Part shown: positions 1-5,599 of the stretch, one piece after another
How the letters are laid out: each line of letters starts with the position of its first letter
Numbering within the stretch: position 1 is the stretch's first letter
Source of the DNA: Phycisphaerales bacterium
GTDB lineage: Bacteria; Planctomycetota; Phycisphaerae; Phycisphaerales; SM1A02
Assembly (NCBI GenBank): GCA_007135295.1
Contig: SLJD01000373.1
Span: forward strand, 1-5,661
Reading direction: 5' to 3'
DNA: 5,661 bases
Notes under the pieces: generated by a model
The model's input: only the letters and a program-made list of their open reading frames with translations
The model's database searches: none
What the model was told of the DNA's origin: nothing
Program-made: the position numbers and the translations under genes

Positions 1-278
1 AAGACGTCAGAATGCCGACGGTCGCGGGCCACGTCTTCCAGTGCGGCGGGTGTTGAACTCGATGCGAGCGCCATCCATGCGTCGTCGATCTTCTGTTGCT
101 GGCTTTGCTGCAAACGCATCCAGCCCAAGATGGCGATCAGCGAGACCAAGACCACCATGAGTGCTGTGGGGCCCCATTTCTTGAGAAAGTCGACAAATTC
201 TTCGTTAACGTTGCTTTCACCCAGTTCCGACTGACGCATTTCCGCCAGCCGTTCTTGATCCATTCGGTCGCGATCCAT
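1..278 (-). CDS. YfgM/TPR_21-like single-pass membrane protein, N-terminal part (cut by window edge)
   Basis: I read 92 codons plus two bases, with no stop before the window edge, so the C-terminal part lies outside. The ATG at 278-276 is preceded by AAGGA at 289-285 with a 6-base gap, which fixes the start. Residues 1-27 are charged and probably cytoplasmic. Residues about 28-37 read EFVDFLKKWGP, followed by one transmembrane helix (about 38-54, ending GW). After it come a Gln-rich stretch (LQQSQQQK) and the start of a helical region (DDAWMALASS...). This order (acidic head, FxKKxG, one helix, Q-rich linker, TPR-like helices) resembles the YfgM/TPR_21 family, whose members help at the Sec translocon and in envelope protein biogenesis in other bacteria. 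That function is inferred from the N-terminus only. Any other single-pass protein with a periplasmic helical or TPR domain remains possible. It is transcribed divergently from the two secreted-protein genes. Confidence 0.68.
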   Translation of the reverse strand, partial: MDRDRMDQERLAEMRQSELGESNVNEEFVDFLKKWGPTALMVVLVSLIAILGWMRLQQSQQQKIDDAWMALASSSTPAALEDVARDRRHSDV

Positions 279-282
279 GACG

Positions 283-290
283 TTTCCTTT
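283..290 (-). promoter_or_regulatory. Ribosome binding site of the YfgM-like gene
   Basis: On the minus strand AAAGGAAA lies just upstream of the ATG at 278, with six bases between the AAGGA core and the start codon. It selects this Met over the in-frame Met six codons in, which has no purine-rich element in front of it. Confidence 0.6.
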
Positions 291-328
291 GTATGCCGTG
301 CTGTCCCGGAACATGCCGGGTGTGCCTT

Positions 329-357
329 ATCGTATCGGACCGGAACAGCAGGGGCAA
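329..357 (-). promoter_or_regulatory. Candidate sigma70-type promoter of the YfgM-like gene
   Basis: Read on the minus strand, TTGCCC (-35, plus-strand 352-357) is followed by a 17-base spacer and TACGAT (-10, plus-strand 329-334). Each hexamer matches 4 of 6 consensus bases. Transcription would start near 322 and give a leader of about 44 nt. A short hairpin (CCCGG/CCGGG, 305-320, 6-nt loop) would lie at the very 5' end of that leader. Spacing and position fit, but the hexamers are modest and planctomycete promoters are poorly defined. Confidence 0.35.
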
Positions 358-471
358 TCGAAGACGGTGGGGCGATGAGCGATGGGTACCCCTGAGGCAA
401 CGAACCCCACAGCTGGGAAGGCGGGCAAGCCGCGCATTCTTGTACGGTAGTTGTGTGGTGTCCAGGCGTGC

Positions 472-499
472 TTGTTCGGGCGGTCGACCTGAATATAGG
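472..499 (+). promoter_or_regulatory. Weak candidate promoter for the P-domain gene leader
   Basis: TTGTTC (472-477), a 16-base spacer and TATAGG (494-499) would start transcription near 506, upstream of the 552-601 stem-loop. That would give the P-domain gene a leader of about 260 nt containing the hairpin. A second weak option is TTGCAT (511-516), 16 bases, TACGCT (533-538), starting near 545, just ahead of the hairpin. Neither is close to consensus. Confidence 0.2.
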
Positions 500-551
500 G
501 CGAAAACCAGTTGCATCCGCTGATCTTCGCGTTACGCTTAGAGTGGATAGA

Positions 552-601
552 CGATTGTTTTCAGGTTCGCCTCATGGCGAGTATCCTGTCGAAAACGATC
601 G
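552..601 (+). ncRNA. 50-nt bulged stem-loop, structured RNA element (leader or small RNA)
   Basis: Nearly the whole 50 nt pairs with itself. The outer helix has 11 pairs (552-562 with 591-601; CGATTGTTTTC against GAAAACGATCG). A 3-nt bulge GTC (588-590) follows, then a 3-pair helix (563-565 with 585-587), a second 3-nt bulge TAT (582-584), and an inner 6-pair helix (566-571 with 576-581) closed by the tetraloop TCAT (572-575). That is 20 pairs, 18 Watson-Crick. Both remaining pairs (556-597 and 566-581) are U-G in plus-strand RNA but would be A-C mismatches in minus-strand RNA, so the fold favours a plus-strand transcript. Both bulges are on the 3' side. There is no T-tract after it, so it is not a normal intrinsic terminator. 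It lies 168 nt upstream of the P-domain start codon. The structure is directly visible; its role as a cis-regulatory leader, processing site or small RNA is inference. I recognise no known family. Confidence 0.55.
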
Positions 602-614
602 CCAGCTTGAGTGA

Positions 615-632
615 ATCAGAGAGATCAGAGAC
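615..632. repeat. Short 9-bp tandem repeat
   Basis: ATCAGAGAG (615-623) is followed directly by ATCAGAGAC (624-632), and CAGAG continues at 633-637. Two copies of a 9-mer with one difference may be slippage. It lies in non-coding sequence 14 bases after the stem-loop and has no evident function. Confidence 0.5.
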
Positions 633-754
633 CAGAGCCTCGCATGAGACACGACTTGACGCACCAGTTCGGGTGGGACGGGACAAGGCCAACATTGACG
701 GCGTGATGGATCGCGCCGGTCGCGCCACCGTGGTGATGTCAAGCGAGCAGACGC

Positions 755-763
755 AAGGAAGAG
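755..763 (+). promoter_or_regulatory. Ribosome binding site of the P-domain gene
   Basis: AAGGAAGAG sits 5 bases before the first of two adjacent ATG codons (769 and 772). It decides the start at 769 against the longer open frame upstream, because translation from here begins directly with a signal peptide. Confidence 0.7.
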
Positions 764-768
764 ACGAC

Positions 769-1488
769 ATGATGCATCGAAGAACTGAGCGGTATGCTGT
801 AGCGATCGGGATGGCGATGGCTATTGGCCTCGCTACCTCGGCCCACGCTGGCCTGACGACCAACTGGGCATCCGCGTCAAACCTGAACCTTGAGTTAATG
901 GACGGCGCATACGACGGCAGCGTTGAATCGATGTCCGCGCACACGATCGGGGTGGCCGAACTCGGCGCTGAACTCATCACGGATGTCAACGTGACGATTG
1001 CGATGGATCACACATTTGTCGGCGATCTGACGATCAAGCTCCGTTCGCCGCAGGGGACGATGGTGACCTTACTCAATCGGCCCGGCCTGCCGGGAGTGCC
1101 TGACGACGGCTCGATCATCGGTGGGGATTCATCGAATCTCAGTTCCGAATTTGCCATCACGTATGATGACAACGCGCAGAGCGGGGTCTTCTCAGAGATG
1201 ATGGGTTTCGGCCTCGGCAGCAGCGATTTTATCGGTGATCCAGCCAACGGGAGCCCGGACAACTACATGCCGTTCCCGGACGGAGCTGAGGGTGATCTGA
1301 CGCTGTCCGACCTACATGGCGAATCGGCATCGGGCAATTGGACGCTCTACATCGGCGATTCCGCTGCCGGGACCACCGGCATGCTCGATTCCTGGTCGAT
1401 CGAGTTGACCACAATTCCTGTTCCGGGCGGATTTGCGATCCTGGGGCTGGCGGCGCTGACAGGCAATCGTCGTCGGCGGGAGGCCTGA
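769..1488 (+). CDS. Secreted P/homoB-domain protein with PEP-CTERM-like sorting tail
   Basis: A 239-residue exported protein. Residues 1-27 are a signal peptide: basic MMHRRTER, a hydrophobic core (about 10-24), and an AHA cleavage site after residue 27. Residues about 65-213 match the proprotein-convertase P domain (homoB), a beta-sandwich usually found after subtilisin-type proteases. Its hallmarks are HTFVGDLTIKLRSPQGT (81-97), a Gly/Asp-rich middle that may bind calcium, GNWTLYIGD (189-197) and LDSWSIEL (206-213). Residues 217-239 form a short sorting tail: PVPGG, a hydrophobic run (about 222-231) and RRRR (234-237). This resembles planctomycete PEP-CTERM variants, which are thought to be recognised by an exosortase and held at or passed through the envelope. 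No protease catalytic domain is present, so this is a stand-alone P domain, probably structural or binding rather than enzymatic. It has no cysteines. The start is set by AAGGAAGAG at 755-763. The TpsA-like gene follows 156 bases downstream on the same strand. The family call is strong; the cellular role is inferred. Confidence 0.9.
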   Translation: MMHRRTERYAVAIGMAMAIGLATSAHAGLTTNWASASNLNLELMDGAYDGSVESMSAHTIGVAELGAELITDVNVTIAMDHTFVGDLTIKLRSPQGTMVTLLNRPGLPGVPDDGSIIGGDSSNLSSEFAITYDDNAQSGVFSEMMGFGLGSSDFIGDPANGSPDNYMPFPDGAEGDLTLSDLHGESASGNWTLYIGDSAAGTTGMLDSWSIELTTIPVPGGFAILGLAALTGNRRRREA

Positions 1489-1507
1489 ATAACTCGATGG
1501 CTTCTGT

Positions 1508-1526
1508 CCTGCCTGTCCCTGGCAGG
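1508..1526 (+). terminator. Weak hairpin after the P-domain gene, possible attenuator or terminator
   Basis: CCTGCC (1508-1513) pairs with GGCAGG (1521-1526) around a 7-nt loop, 19 bases after the stop codon. The stem is only 6 bp and no T-run follows, so it is at best a weak or factor-dependent stop. Some transcription may read into the next gene. Confidence 0.25.
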
Positions 1527-1574
1527 TCTGAAGGCGCGGTTGGGCTGCCGCTCGCCGATTGGTCATGTCGGCGG

Positions 1575-1583
1575 TGTGATAAT
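1575..1583 (+). promoter_or_regulatory. Candidate extended -10 promoter of the TpsA-like gene
   Basis: TGTGATAAT fits the extended -10 pattern TGnTATAAT, with the TG dinucleotide and 5 of 6 hexamer bases. No good -35 lies 16-18 bases upstream, which is usual for extended -10 promoters. Transcription would start near 1590 and leave a leader of about 55 nt. It suggests the large gene can be transcribed independently of the P-domain gene. Confidence 0.4.
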
Positions 1584-1595
1584 ATCGTATTGTCA
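1577..1595. promoter_or_regulatory. 19-bp imperfect palindrome over the promoter, candidate operator
   Basis: TGATAATA (1577-1584), a TCG centre (1585-1587) and TATTGTCA (1588-1595) form an inverted repeat in which 7 of 8 positions per half are symmetric (half-site TGAYAATA). It covers the proposed -10 and start point, where a bound dimeric repressor would block RNA polymerase. The symmetry is seen directly; that it is an operator is inference, and no regulator is identified. Confidence 0.35.
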
Positions 1596-1601
1596 ACAAC
1601 C

Positions 1602-1619
1602 AGTGAGCAAACGCTTACT
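1602..1619 (+). promoter_or_regulatory. Leader hairpin upstream of the TpsA-like gene
   Basis: AGTGAGC (1602-1608) pairs with GCTTACT (1613-1619) around the loop AAAC. There are seven pairs, one of them G-U in plus-strand RNA. It lies between the proposed transcription start and the ribosome binding site, leaving the latter single-stranded, so it may protect the 5' end or tune translation. Small hairpins also arise by chance. Confidence 0.3.
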
Positions 1620-1633
1620 TCAACCAGGATTCC

Positions 1634-1639
1634 GGAAGA
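1634..1639 (+). promoter_or_regulatory. Ribosome binding site of the TpsA-like gene
   Basis: GGAAGA lies 5 bases before the ATG at 1645 and selects this start. The frame is open upstream, with an in-frame GTG at 1603 and TTG at 1540, but neither has a purine-rich element at a suitable distance. Confidence 0.6.
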
Positions 1640-1644
1640 CGATC

Positions 1645-4600
1645 ATGACTCAATCAACTCAAACGTTTCGCATCGGGCCGAGCGCAATTCTGGCCAACAC
1701 TGCTGTGCTGACCGGCGCGATGCTGGCCGGTCCGGCGGCAGCGCAACTTCCTGAAGGGGCCGATCCAGGGCCCGGAGTCGTGATTCAGACTCCCGGCGGC
1801 GGAGTCATGGAGATTGAAGCGTCTCAGATGGACAGCTTCGTCGATTGGGACAGCTTCAGCATCGGTGCGGACAACACTGTCAAGTTCTTCCTGCCCGACG
1901 GGTCGGCTCGCATCCTCAACACGGTGGACGGCCCCGGGTCATTCATTGACGGGTCCCTCTGGTCCAACGGCGTGGTGTATATCGTCAATCCGGCGGGTGT
2001 CTACTTCGGCCCGGATTCATTCGTCGACGTCGGCGGCATCTACGCCGCGGCCGCGAACATGACCAAGCAGGACTTCCTGGATGGCAACAATCGTTTCACC
2101 GATGTCCAGGGCGAAGTCATCAATCAGGGCGTGATCAACGCTGAGTTCGCTCACATGATCGGGCACCGCGTTGCCAATCACGGTCTGATCGATGTCGAAG
2201 GCGGGGGCATGGTGACGCTGCTCGCCGCAAACGATGAAGTTTACCTCGGGCAGATGAACGGCAAGCTGTTCGTCAAACTAGACGAGGTCAACATCACCAA
2301 TGGCGGCGCGACAGGCGGTCTGGTGGCAGGCGGTACAGGGGGCAACGGTCCGGCTGTCGAAAACACCGGTACCATTCGAGCGGACGGAGGCCAGATCGTC
2401 CTCGGTTCCGGGGATGTGTACTCCCTGGCGATTCGGAACACCGGCTCACTGGAAAGCGAGGGAGGCCAGATCGATCTCGCCGCCACCAGTGGAATCGTTG
2501 AGCACGACGGTGTGATTGACGGGGCGGCCGTCTCGATTTCGGGGGATGAGATCCATCTGAATTCCGATGTTGCGGCATCGGCGCAGCTTGTACTGCATGA
2601 CCCCACCGTCATTGGCGAAACACTGACGCTTAATGCAGGCGGTGTGCAGGCGCTCAGCACGATTGATGCGGCTCCAGGGACGAGTCCGCAATTGGCGATG
2701 ACCGGCAGTGCACTTCTCATGGGAGACATTGGCCAGTCCGATGCACTTGGCTCGCTGACCATCGATGGAGCCGCGAGTCTCTACGGCGATCTCGTCCGTA
2801 CCATGGGGACGCAGACATATCACGGCTCCGTGACGGTGGGCAGTGATCTGCTGATGCAGGGGGCGGGCGTATCGCTTATGAACTCGCTCGATGCAGCGAC
2901 GGACGGTGAGCAGTCTCTGCTGATCGACAGCAACGCGATCTTCCATGACTCGGTGGGGAGCGTACGACGACTGAGTGCGTTGACCATTTCAGGCGCGGCA
3001 TCACTTTATGGCGGGGATATTCACACGACCGGCACGCAGACGTATCACAGTGCGGTCACGCTTGGCGCCGATACCACGATGCACGGGGCTGGCGTGTACT
3101 TTGGCGACACAGTTGATGCCGCAGCAAACGGCATGCAGGCACTGGAGGTACAGGGCAGTGCGTTCTTCTCCGATGACGTGGGATCAGTCCGGGCTCTGAG
3201 CAATCTCAACGTCGCCGGCTCTGCCGGGTTGTACGGTGGACTGGTTCGTACAAGCGGCACGCAGAACTACGAAGGGGCGGTGACGCTTGGCAATAACCTG
3301 CTCATGCAGGGCATCGGTGTGTCCTTTCATGATTCGGTTGATGCGGCGGAAGACGGCGCGCAATCCCTGCTCGTCAACAGCAACGCTCTCTTCGGCGGGG
3401 CGGTTGGCGAGACCCGCCGGCTCAGTTCGCTTGATGTATCCGGTGCTGCCAACCTGTACGGCGGGCTCGTACGGACGACGGGCACGCAGACCTATCACAG
3501 TGCGGTGACGCTCGGGACGGACACGACGATAAATGGTGCCGGAGTGTACTTCGGTGACAGCGTAGACGCAGCCGCAGCCGGAATGCAGTCGCTCGACGTG
3601 CAATCCAGCGTGTTCTTCAACGGTGAAGTGGGCGGCACGCGAGCACTCAGCGATCTCGATGTTGCCGGTTCAGCCGGGCTGTATGGCGGCTTGGTGAACA
3701 CGACCGGGACGCAGTCTTACCAGGGCAACGTCACTGTCGGCAATGACACTTTGGTTCAGGGATCCTCCCTGCTTTTCGGTAGTGGCGTTGATGCAGCGGA
3801 TGAGGGTGGGCAGACGCTATCCGTCCAAGGTGACGTAACGTTTGCGGACGCCGTCGGCGGGCAACGGGCCCTTCAGTCCCTTCAGGTGGACGGCAGTGCA
3901 TTGCTTCAAGGCGGGTCAGTCGTGACGACCGGCGATCAGGTCTATCTCGGAGCGGTCATGATCGACGGTGAGATCCTGGCGGCGAGTCTGGAGGCGGGTG
4001 ATATTCGCTTTGCCGACCAGGTCGACGGCGACGGTTCGCTGCGCCTTGAGACCGAAGGAGTCAGCGATTTTGATGGGCCGGTTGGACTGCTCGTGCCGCT
4101 CGTTTCGCTTGAAACGAATGAGGCAGGCGTCACTCACATCGGTGCTGACATTCATGCAGGCACCATTGGCTTCGGCAACGTTGTTCGGTTGACCGGCGAC
4201 TCAACCCTCAGCGGTGAGGAGGTGCGTTTCGGTTCCACCGTGGACGGCGGTTACGCGCTCGTGATCAACGCCGACGAATTGCTCGAATTCGGCGGAAATG
4301 TTGGTTCGGCTGATGCGTTGGGCATGCTTGAAACGAACGGTGGCGGCCTCGTTCGTATCCTCGGCAATGAGGTTCGTGCTGACGGCGACATCCGTTTCAA
4401 TCCCGACGGCCGGGAAGAGGTCCCCGCTGTGGCCACGATTGCTGCTCTTGGCGATCTCGAGGTCGTGTCAATCAATGGCAACTTTGTGATGGGGCAGGGC
4501 GAGAAACTCACCGCCCTTGGTGACCTTGAGATCGTCGCAATGAACGGCTCGGCCACCGTCAGTGACCTGAACGCCATGGGTGATATGACCGTCATGTCGC

Positions 4601-5508
4601 CGCAGATCATGATTCAGACCCGCGAAGGCGGTCCCGTGACGCTCGCGGACGGGCAGCAGGTCGAAGATGACGGGGTGGATTTCGTCGCCGGCGGCGATAT
4701 CTATTTCCTCGTTGCTCCAACACTCATCGGGGATGGAAATGTTCAGTTCGCCAGCGGTGGCGAGAATCCCGATGCAAACGAAACGCTTGGCGGCCTTGGG
4801 ATGCGGATGTTCGGTGATGTGACCGAAGGGATGCTGGTTCGTGATGGCGTTGTGCTTGACTTGGTCGCCACTGGCCCTGGGTTCAGCAATCTCGCCGAAG
4901 CTCTGGCTGCTGATGCGGAAGGGCTGGCGGAGAACACGGCTGCAGCCGAGGAACCGTTCCTGCCGACCGCAATGCAACGGGCTGCACTGGAGCAACTGGC
5001 GATCACGGTCCGCGATCTTCGGGCCGAGGAGCTTCGCTCCAGACTTGCTGGCCCGGGCATGTATGACGACAGCCCTGCGTCACTCGAAGCAGACGGCGAA
5101 CTGACTGCCGTTGCCGCCAACCGCCTGCGTCGAGCCAATGTGAGCCGAGTGCTGGATCGATATGCGGAACTGTTCCTGTACGAAGCGCGAGACGAAGCCA
5201 CCGGCGAGTTGGTTGTCGAGGATCGGATGGCGGAGATTCGCAGGAGCATTGCGGATGCATGGACGGATTTCCGACGCCGCCGCCCGGCGGAGTCCCGGGA
5301 TCCGCAGGCGTTCGTATCGTTCCTGGAAAACACGCCACGCTACAGCGAAGTGCTTGCCGACCTGCGAAACATGCAGACATTGTTCCGGGAGATGGAGAAT
5401 CTGGGCCTGACCCGATCGGAACTGGCCCGCGTGCGGCTGAACGTCCTGGCGCGAATCACGCCGGCCGATCTCATGCCGGGCGATCTGGAAGCCGTTCTGG
5501 CAAGCTGA
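1645..5508 (+). CDS. TpsA-like filamentous haemagglutinin-type exoprotein with 75-residue repeats
   Basis: A 1287-residue, cysteine-free exported protein. Residues 1-33 look like a signal peptide (cleavage AAA|Q), although the n-region has a single Arg. Residues about 40-165 match the haemagglutination-activity (TPS) domain: WDSFSIG (68-74), SNGVVYIVNPAGVYFGP (107-123, with NPAG in place of the usual NPNG) and DVGGIYAAAANM (128-139). In two-partner secretion this domain is recognised by a TpsB outer-membrane pore and seeds a right-handed beta-helix. Residues 166-330 are Gly-rich beta strands with alternating N-G turns. Residues 368-742 hold five units of exactly 75 residues, then degenerate units run to about 920. 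Residues 934-990 carry a shorter ALGDLE-type repeat. From about 1084 to the end the composition changes to charged, helix-prone sequence (RDLRAEELRSRL, EDRMAEIRRSIADAW, LADLRNMQTLFREMENL). There is no autotransporter barrel, LPXTG or PEP-CTERM tail. The likely role is surface adhesion or matrix. No TpsB gene is in the window. An intrinsic terminator follows 30 bases after the stop. The family call is firm; the ligand and the role of the C-terminus are unknown. Confidence 0.92.
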   Translation: MTQSTQTFRIGPSAILANTAVLTGAMLAGPAAAQLPEGADPGPGVVIQTPGGGVMEIEASQMDSFVDWDSFSIGADNTVKFFLPDGSARILNTVDGPGSFIDGSLWSNGVVYIVNPAGVYFGPDSFVDVGGIYAAAANMTKQDFLDGNNRFTDVQGEVINQGVINAEFAHMIGHRVANHGLIDVEGGGMVTLLAANDEVYLGQMNGKLFVKLDEVNITNGGATGGLVAGGTGGNGPAVENTGTIRADGGQIVLGSGDVYSLAIRNTGSLESEGGQIDLAATSGIVEHDGVIDGAAVSISGDEIHLNSDVAASAQLVLHDPTVIGETLTLNAGGVQALSTIDAAPGTSPQLAMTGSALLMGDIGQSDALGSLTIDGAASLYGDLVRTMGTQTYHGSVTVGSDLLMQGAGVSLMNSLDAATDGEQSLLIDSNAIFHDSVGSVRRLSALTISGAASLYGGDIHTTGTQTYHSAVTLGADTTMHGAGVYFGDTVDAAANGMQALEVQGSAFFSDDVGSVRALSNLNVAGSAGLYGGLVRTSGTQNYEGAVTLGNNLLMQGIGVSFHDSVDAAEDGAQSLLVNSNALFGGAVGETRRLSSLDVSGAANLYGGLVRTTGTQTYHSAVTLGTDTTINGAGVYFGDSVDAAAAGMQSLDVQSSVFFNGEVGGTRALSDLDVAGSAGLYGGLVNTTGTQSYQGNVTVGNDTLVQGSSLLFGSGVDAADEGGQTLSVQGDVTFADAVGGQRALQSLQVDGSALLQGGSVVTTGDQVYLGAVMIDGEILAASLEAGDIRFADQVDGDGSLRLETEGVSDFDGPVGLLVPLVSLETNEAGVTHIGADIHAGTIGFGNVVRLTGDSTLSGEEVRFGSTVDGGYALVINADELLEFGGNVGSADALGMLETNGGGLVRILGNEVRADGDIRFNPDGREEVPAVATIAALGDLEVVSINGNFVMGQGEKLTALGDLEIVAMNGSATVSDLNAMGDMTVMSPQIMIQTREGGPVTLADGQQVEDDGVDFVAGGDIYFLVAPTLIGDGNVQFASGGENPDANETLGGLGMRMFGDVTEGMLVRDGVVLDLVATGPGFSNLAEALAADAEGLAENTAAAEEPFLPTAMQRAALEQLAITVRDLRAEELRSRLAGPGMYDDSPASLEADGELTAVAANRLRRANVSRVLDRYAELFLYEARDEATGELVVEDRMAEIRRSIADAWTDFRRRRPAESRDPQAFVSFLENTPRYSEVLADLRNMQTLFREMENLGLTRSELARVRLNVLARITPADLMPGDLEAVLAS
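2746..3870 (+). repeat. Five in-frame 225-bp (75-residue) repeats in the TpsA-like gene
   Basis: Units start at 2746, 2971, 3196, 3421 and 3646, each exactly 225 bp with no indels. The shared pattern is LSxLxVxGxAxLYGGxVxTTGTQxY, then xxxVTLGxDxxxxGxGVxF, then xxVDAAxxGxQSLxV, then FxxxVGxxRA. By hand count neighbouring units share about 51-60% of residues, but units 2 and 4 share about 72%. Similar GTQTY/VTLGxDT repeats occur in other giant FHA-type adhesins, where each unit adds beta-helix coils. Half a unit precedes the array (residues about 331-367, bases 2635-2745). Confidence 0.9.
3871..4404 (+). repeat. Degenerate continuation of the 75-residue repeats
   Basis: Unit 6 (3871-4098, 76 residues) keeps LQSLQVDGSALLQGGSVVTTGDQVY and FDGPVG. 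Unit 7 (4099-4317, 73 residues) keeps FGSTVDGGYALVINA and FGGNVGSADA. A partial unit 8 (4318-4404) keeps LGMLETNGGG and ADGDIRF. Length and sequence drift away from the strict 75-residue core, as expected for older copies at an array edge. Confidence 0.65.
4444..4614 (+). repeat. Short ALGDLE-type repeat, three copies of about 20 residues
   Basis: Residues 934-956 begin ALGDLEVVSINGN, 957-976 begin ALGDLEIVAMNGS, and 977-990 begin AMGDMTVMS. These are three successive strands-and-turn units of 20-23 residues, different from the 75-residue family. They probably form the last coils of the beta-helix before the helical C-terminus. Confidence 0.6.
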
Positions 5509-5538
5509 CCCACACTGGACGCCAGACGTTGAACAATG

Positions 5539-5570
5539 ATGCCGCTGCGGGTTTCCGTAGCGGCATTTTT
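5539..5570 (+). terminator. Strong intrinsic terminator of the TpsA-like gene
   Basis: A 12-bp stem (5539-5550 ATGCCGCTGCGG with 5555-5566 CCGTAGCGGCAT, one G-T pair) closes a GTTT loop and is followed by a T-run at 5566-5570. It begins 31 bases after the stop codon and ends the transcript. The minus-strand side lacks a T-run, so it acts mainly on plus-strand transcripts. Confidence 0.9.
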
Positions 5571-5599
5571 CATGAACCACCACGAGATATCCTGGAACC

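Larger units (their letters stand above)
279..768. other. Divergent intergenic region, 490 bases, no supportable protein gene
   Basis: This stretch separates the minus-strand YfgM-like gene from the plus-strand P-domain gene. The P-domain frame stays open upstream to about 511 (86 codons). That extension has no credible ribosome binding site, would bury an obvious signal peptide, and reads as low-quality protein, so I treat it as non-coding. No tRNA, rRNA or riboswitch consensus was recognised. What can be seen is: a minus-strand promoter candidate (329-357); nearly concentric inverted repeats (GTGGGG at 367-372 against CCCCAC at 405-410, around the palindrome GGGTACCC at 384-391); weak plus-strand promoter-like hexamers; the 50-nt stem-loop at 552-601; and a short tandem repeat at 615-632. 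Confidence 0.7.

Noticed and set aside
96..395. Plus-strand open frame of 99 codons at the left end
   Set aside because: It overlaps the YfgM-like gene on the opposite strand, which has a transmembrane helix, a ribosome binding site and a promoter candidate. The plus frame shows nothing recognisable.
662..690. Resemblance to part of a cyclic-di-GMP (GEMM) riboswitch, GGTGGGACG...GGCC
   Set aside because: Only a few bases fit. The conserved 5' half and the tetraloop-receptor arrangement are missing, so it is likely chance.
511..768. 86-codon in-frame extension upstream of the P-domain gene
   Set aside because: It begins with TTG without a ribosome binding site, and it would place the clear signal peptide in the middle of the protein. 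AAGGAAGAG plus ATG at 769 explains the gene better.
2241..2762. Minus-strand open frame of 173 codons inside the large gene
   Set aside because: It lies antisense to clear TPS/beta-helix coding sequence. Its Ser/Pro-rich low-complexity translation is typical of a shadow frame in GC-rich DNA.
2746..3870. Repeat array as a CRISPR or mobile-element signature
   Set aside because: The repeats are long, diverged, in frame and continuous within one protein, with no spacers or terminal inverted repeats. They encode protein units.
4743..5333. Minus-strand open frame of 196 codons opposite the C-terminal region
   Set aside because: The translation is dominated by Ser, Arg and Ala, with no motif and no ribosome binding site. 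The plus frame continues uninterrupted from the beta-helix to a stop followed by a terminator.
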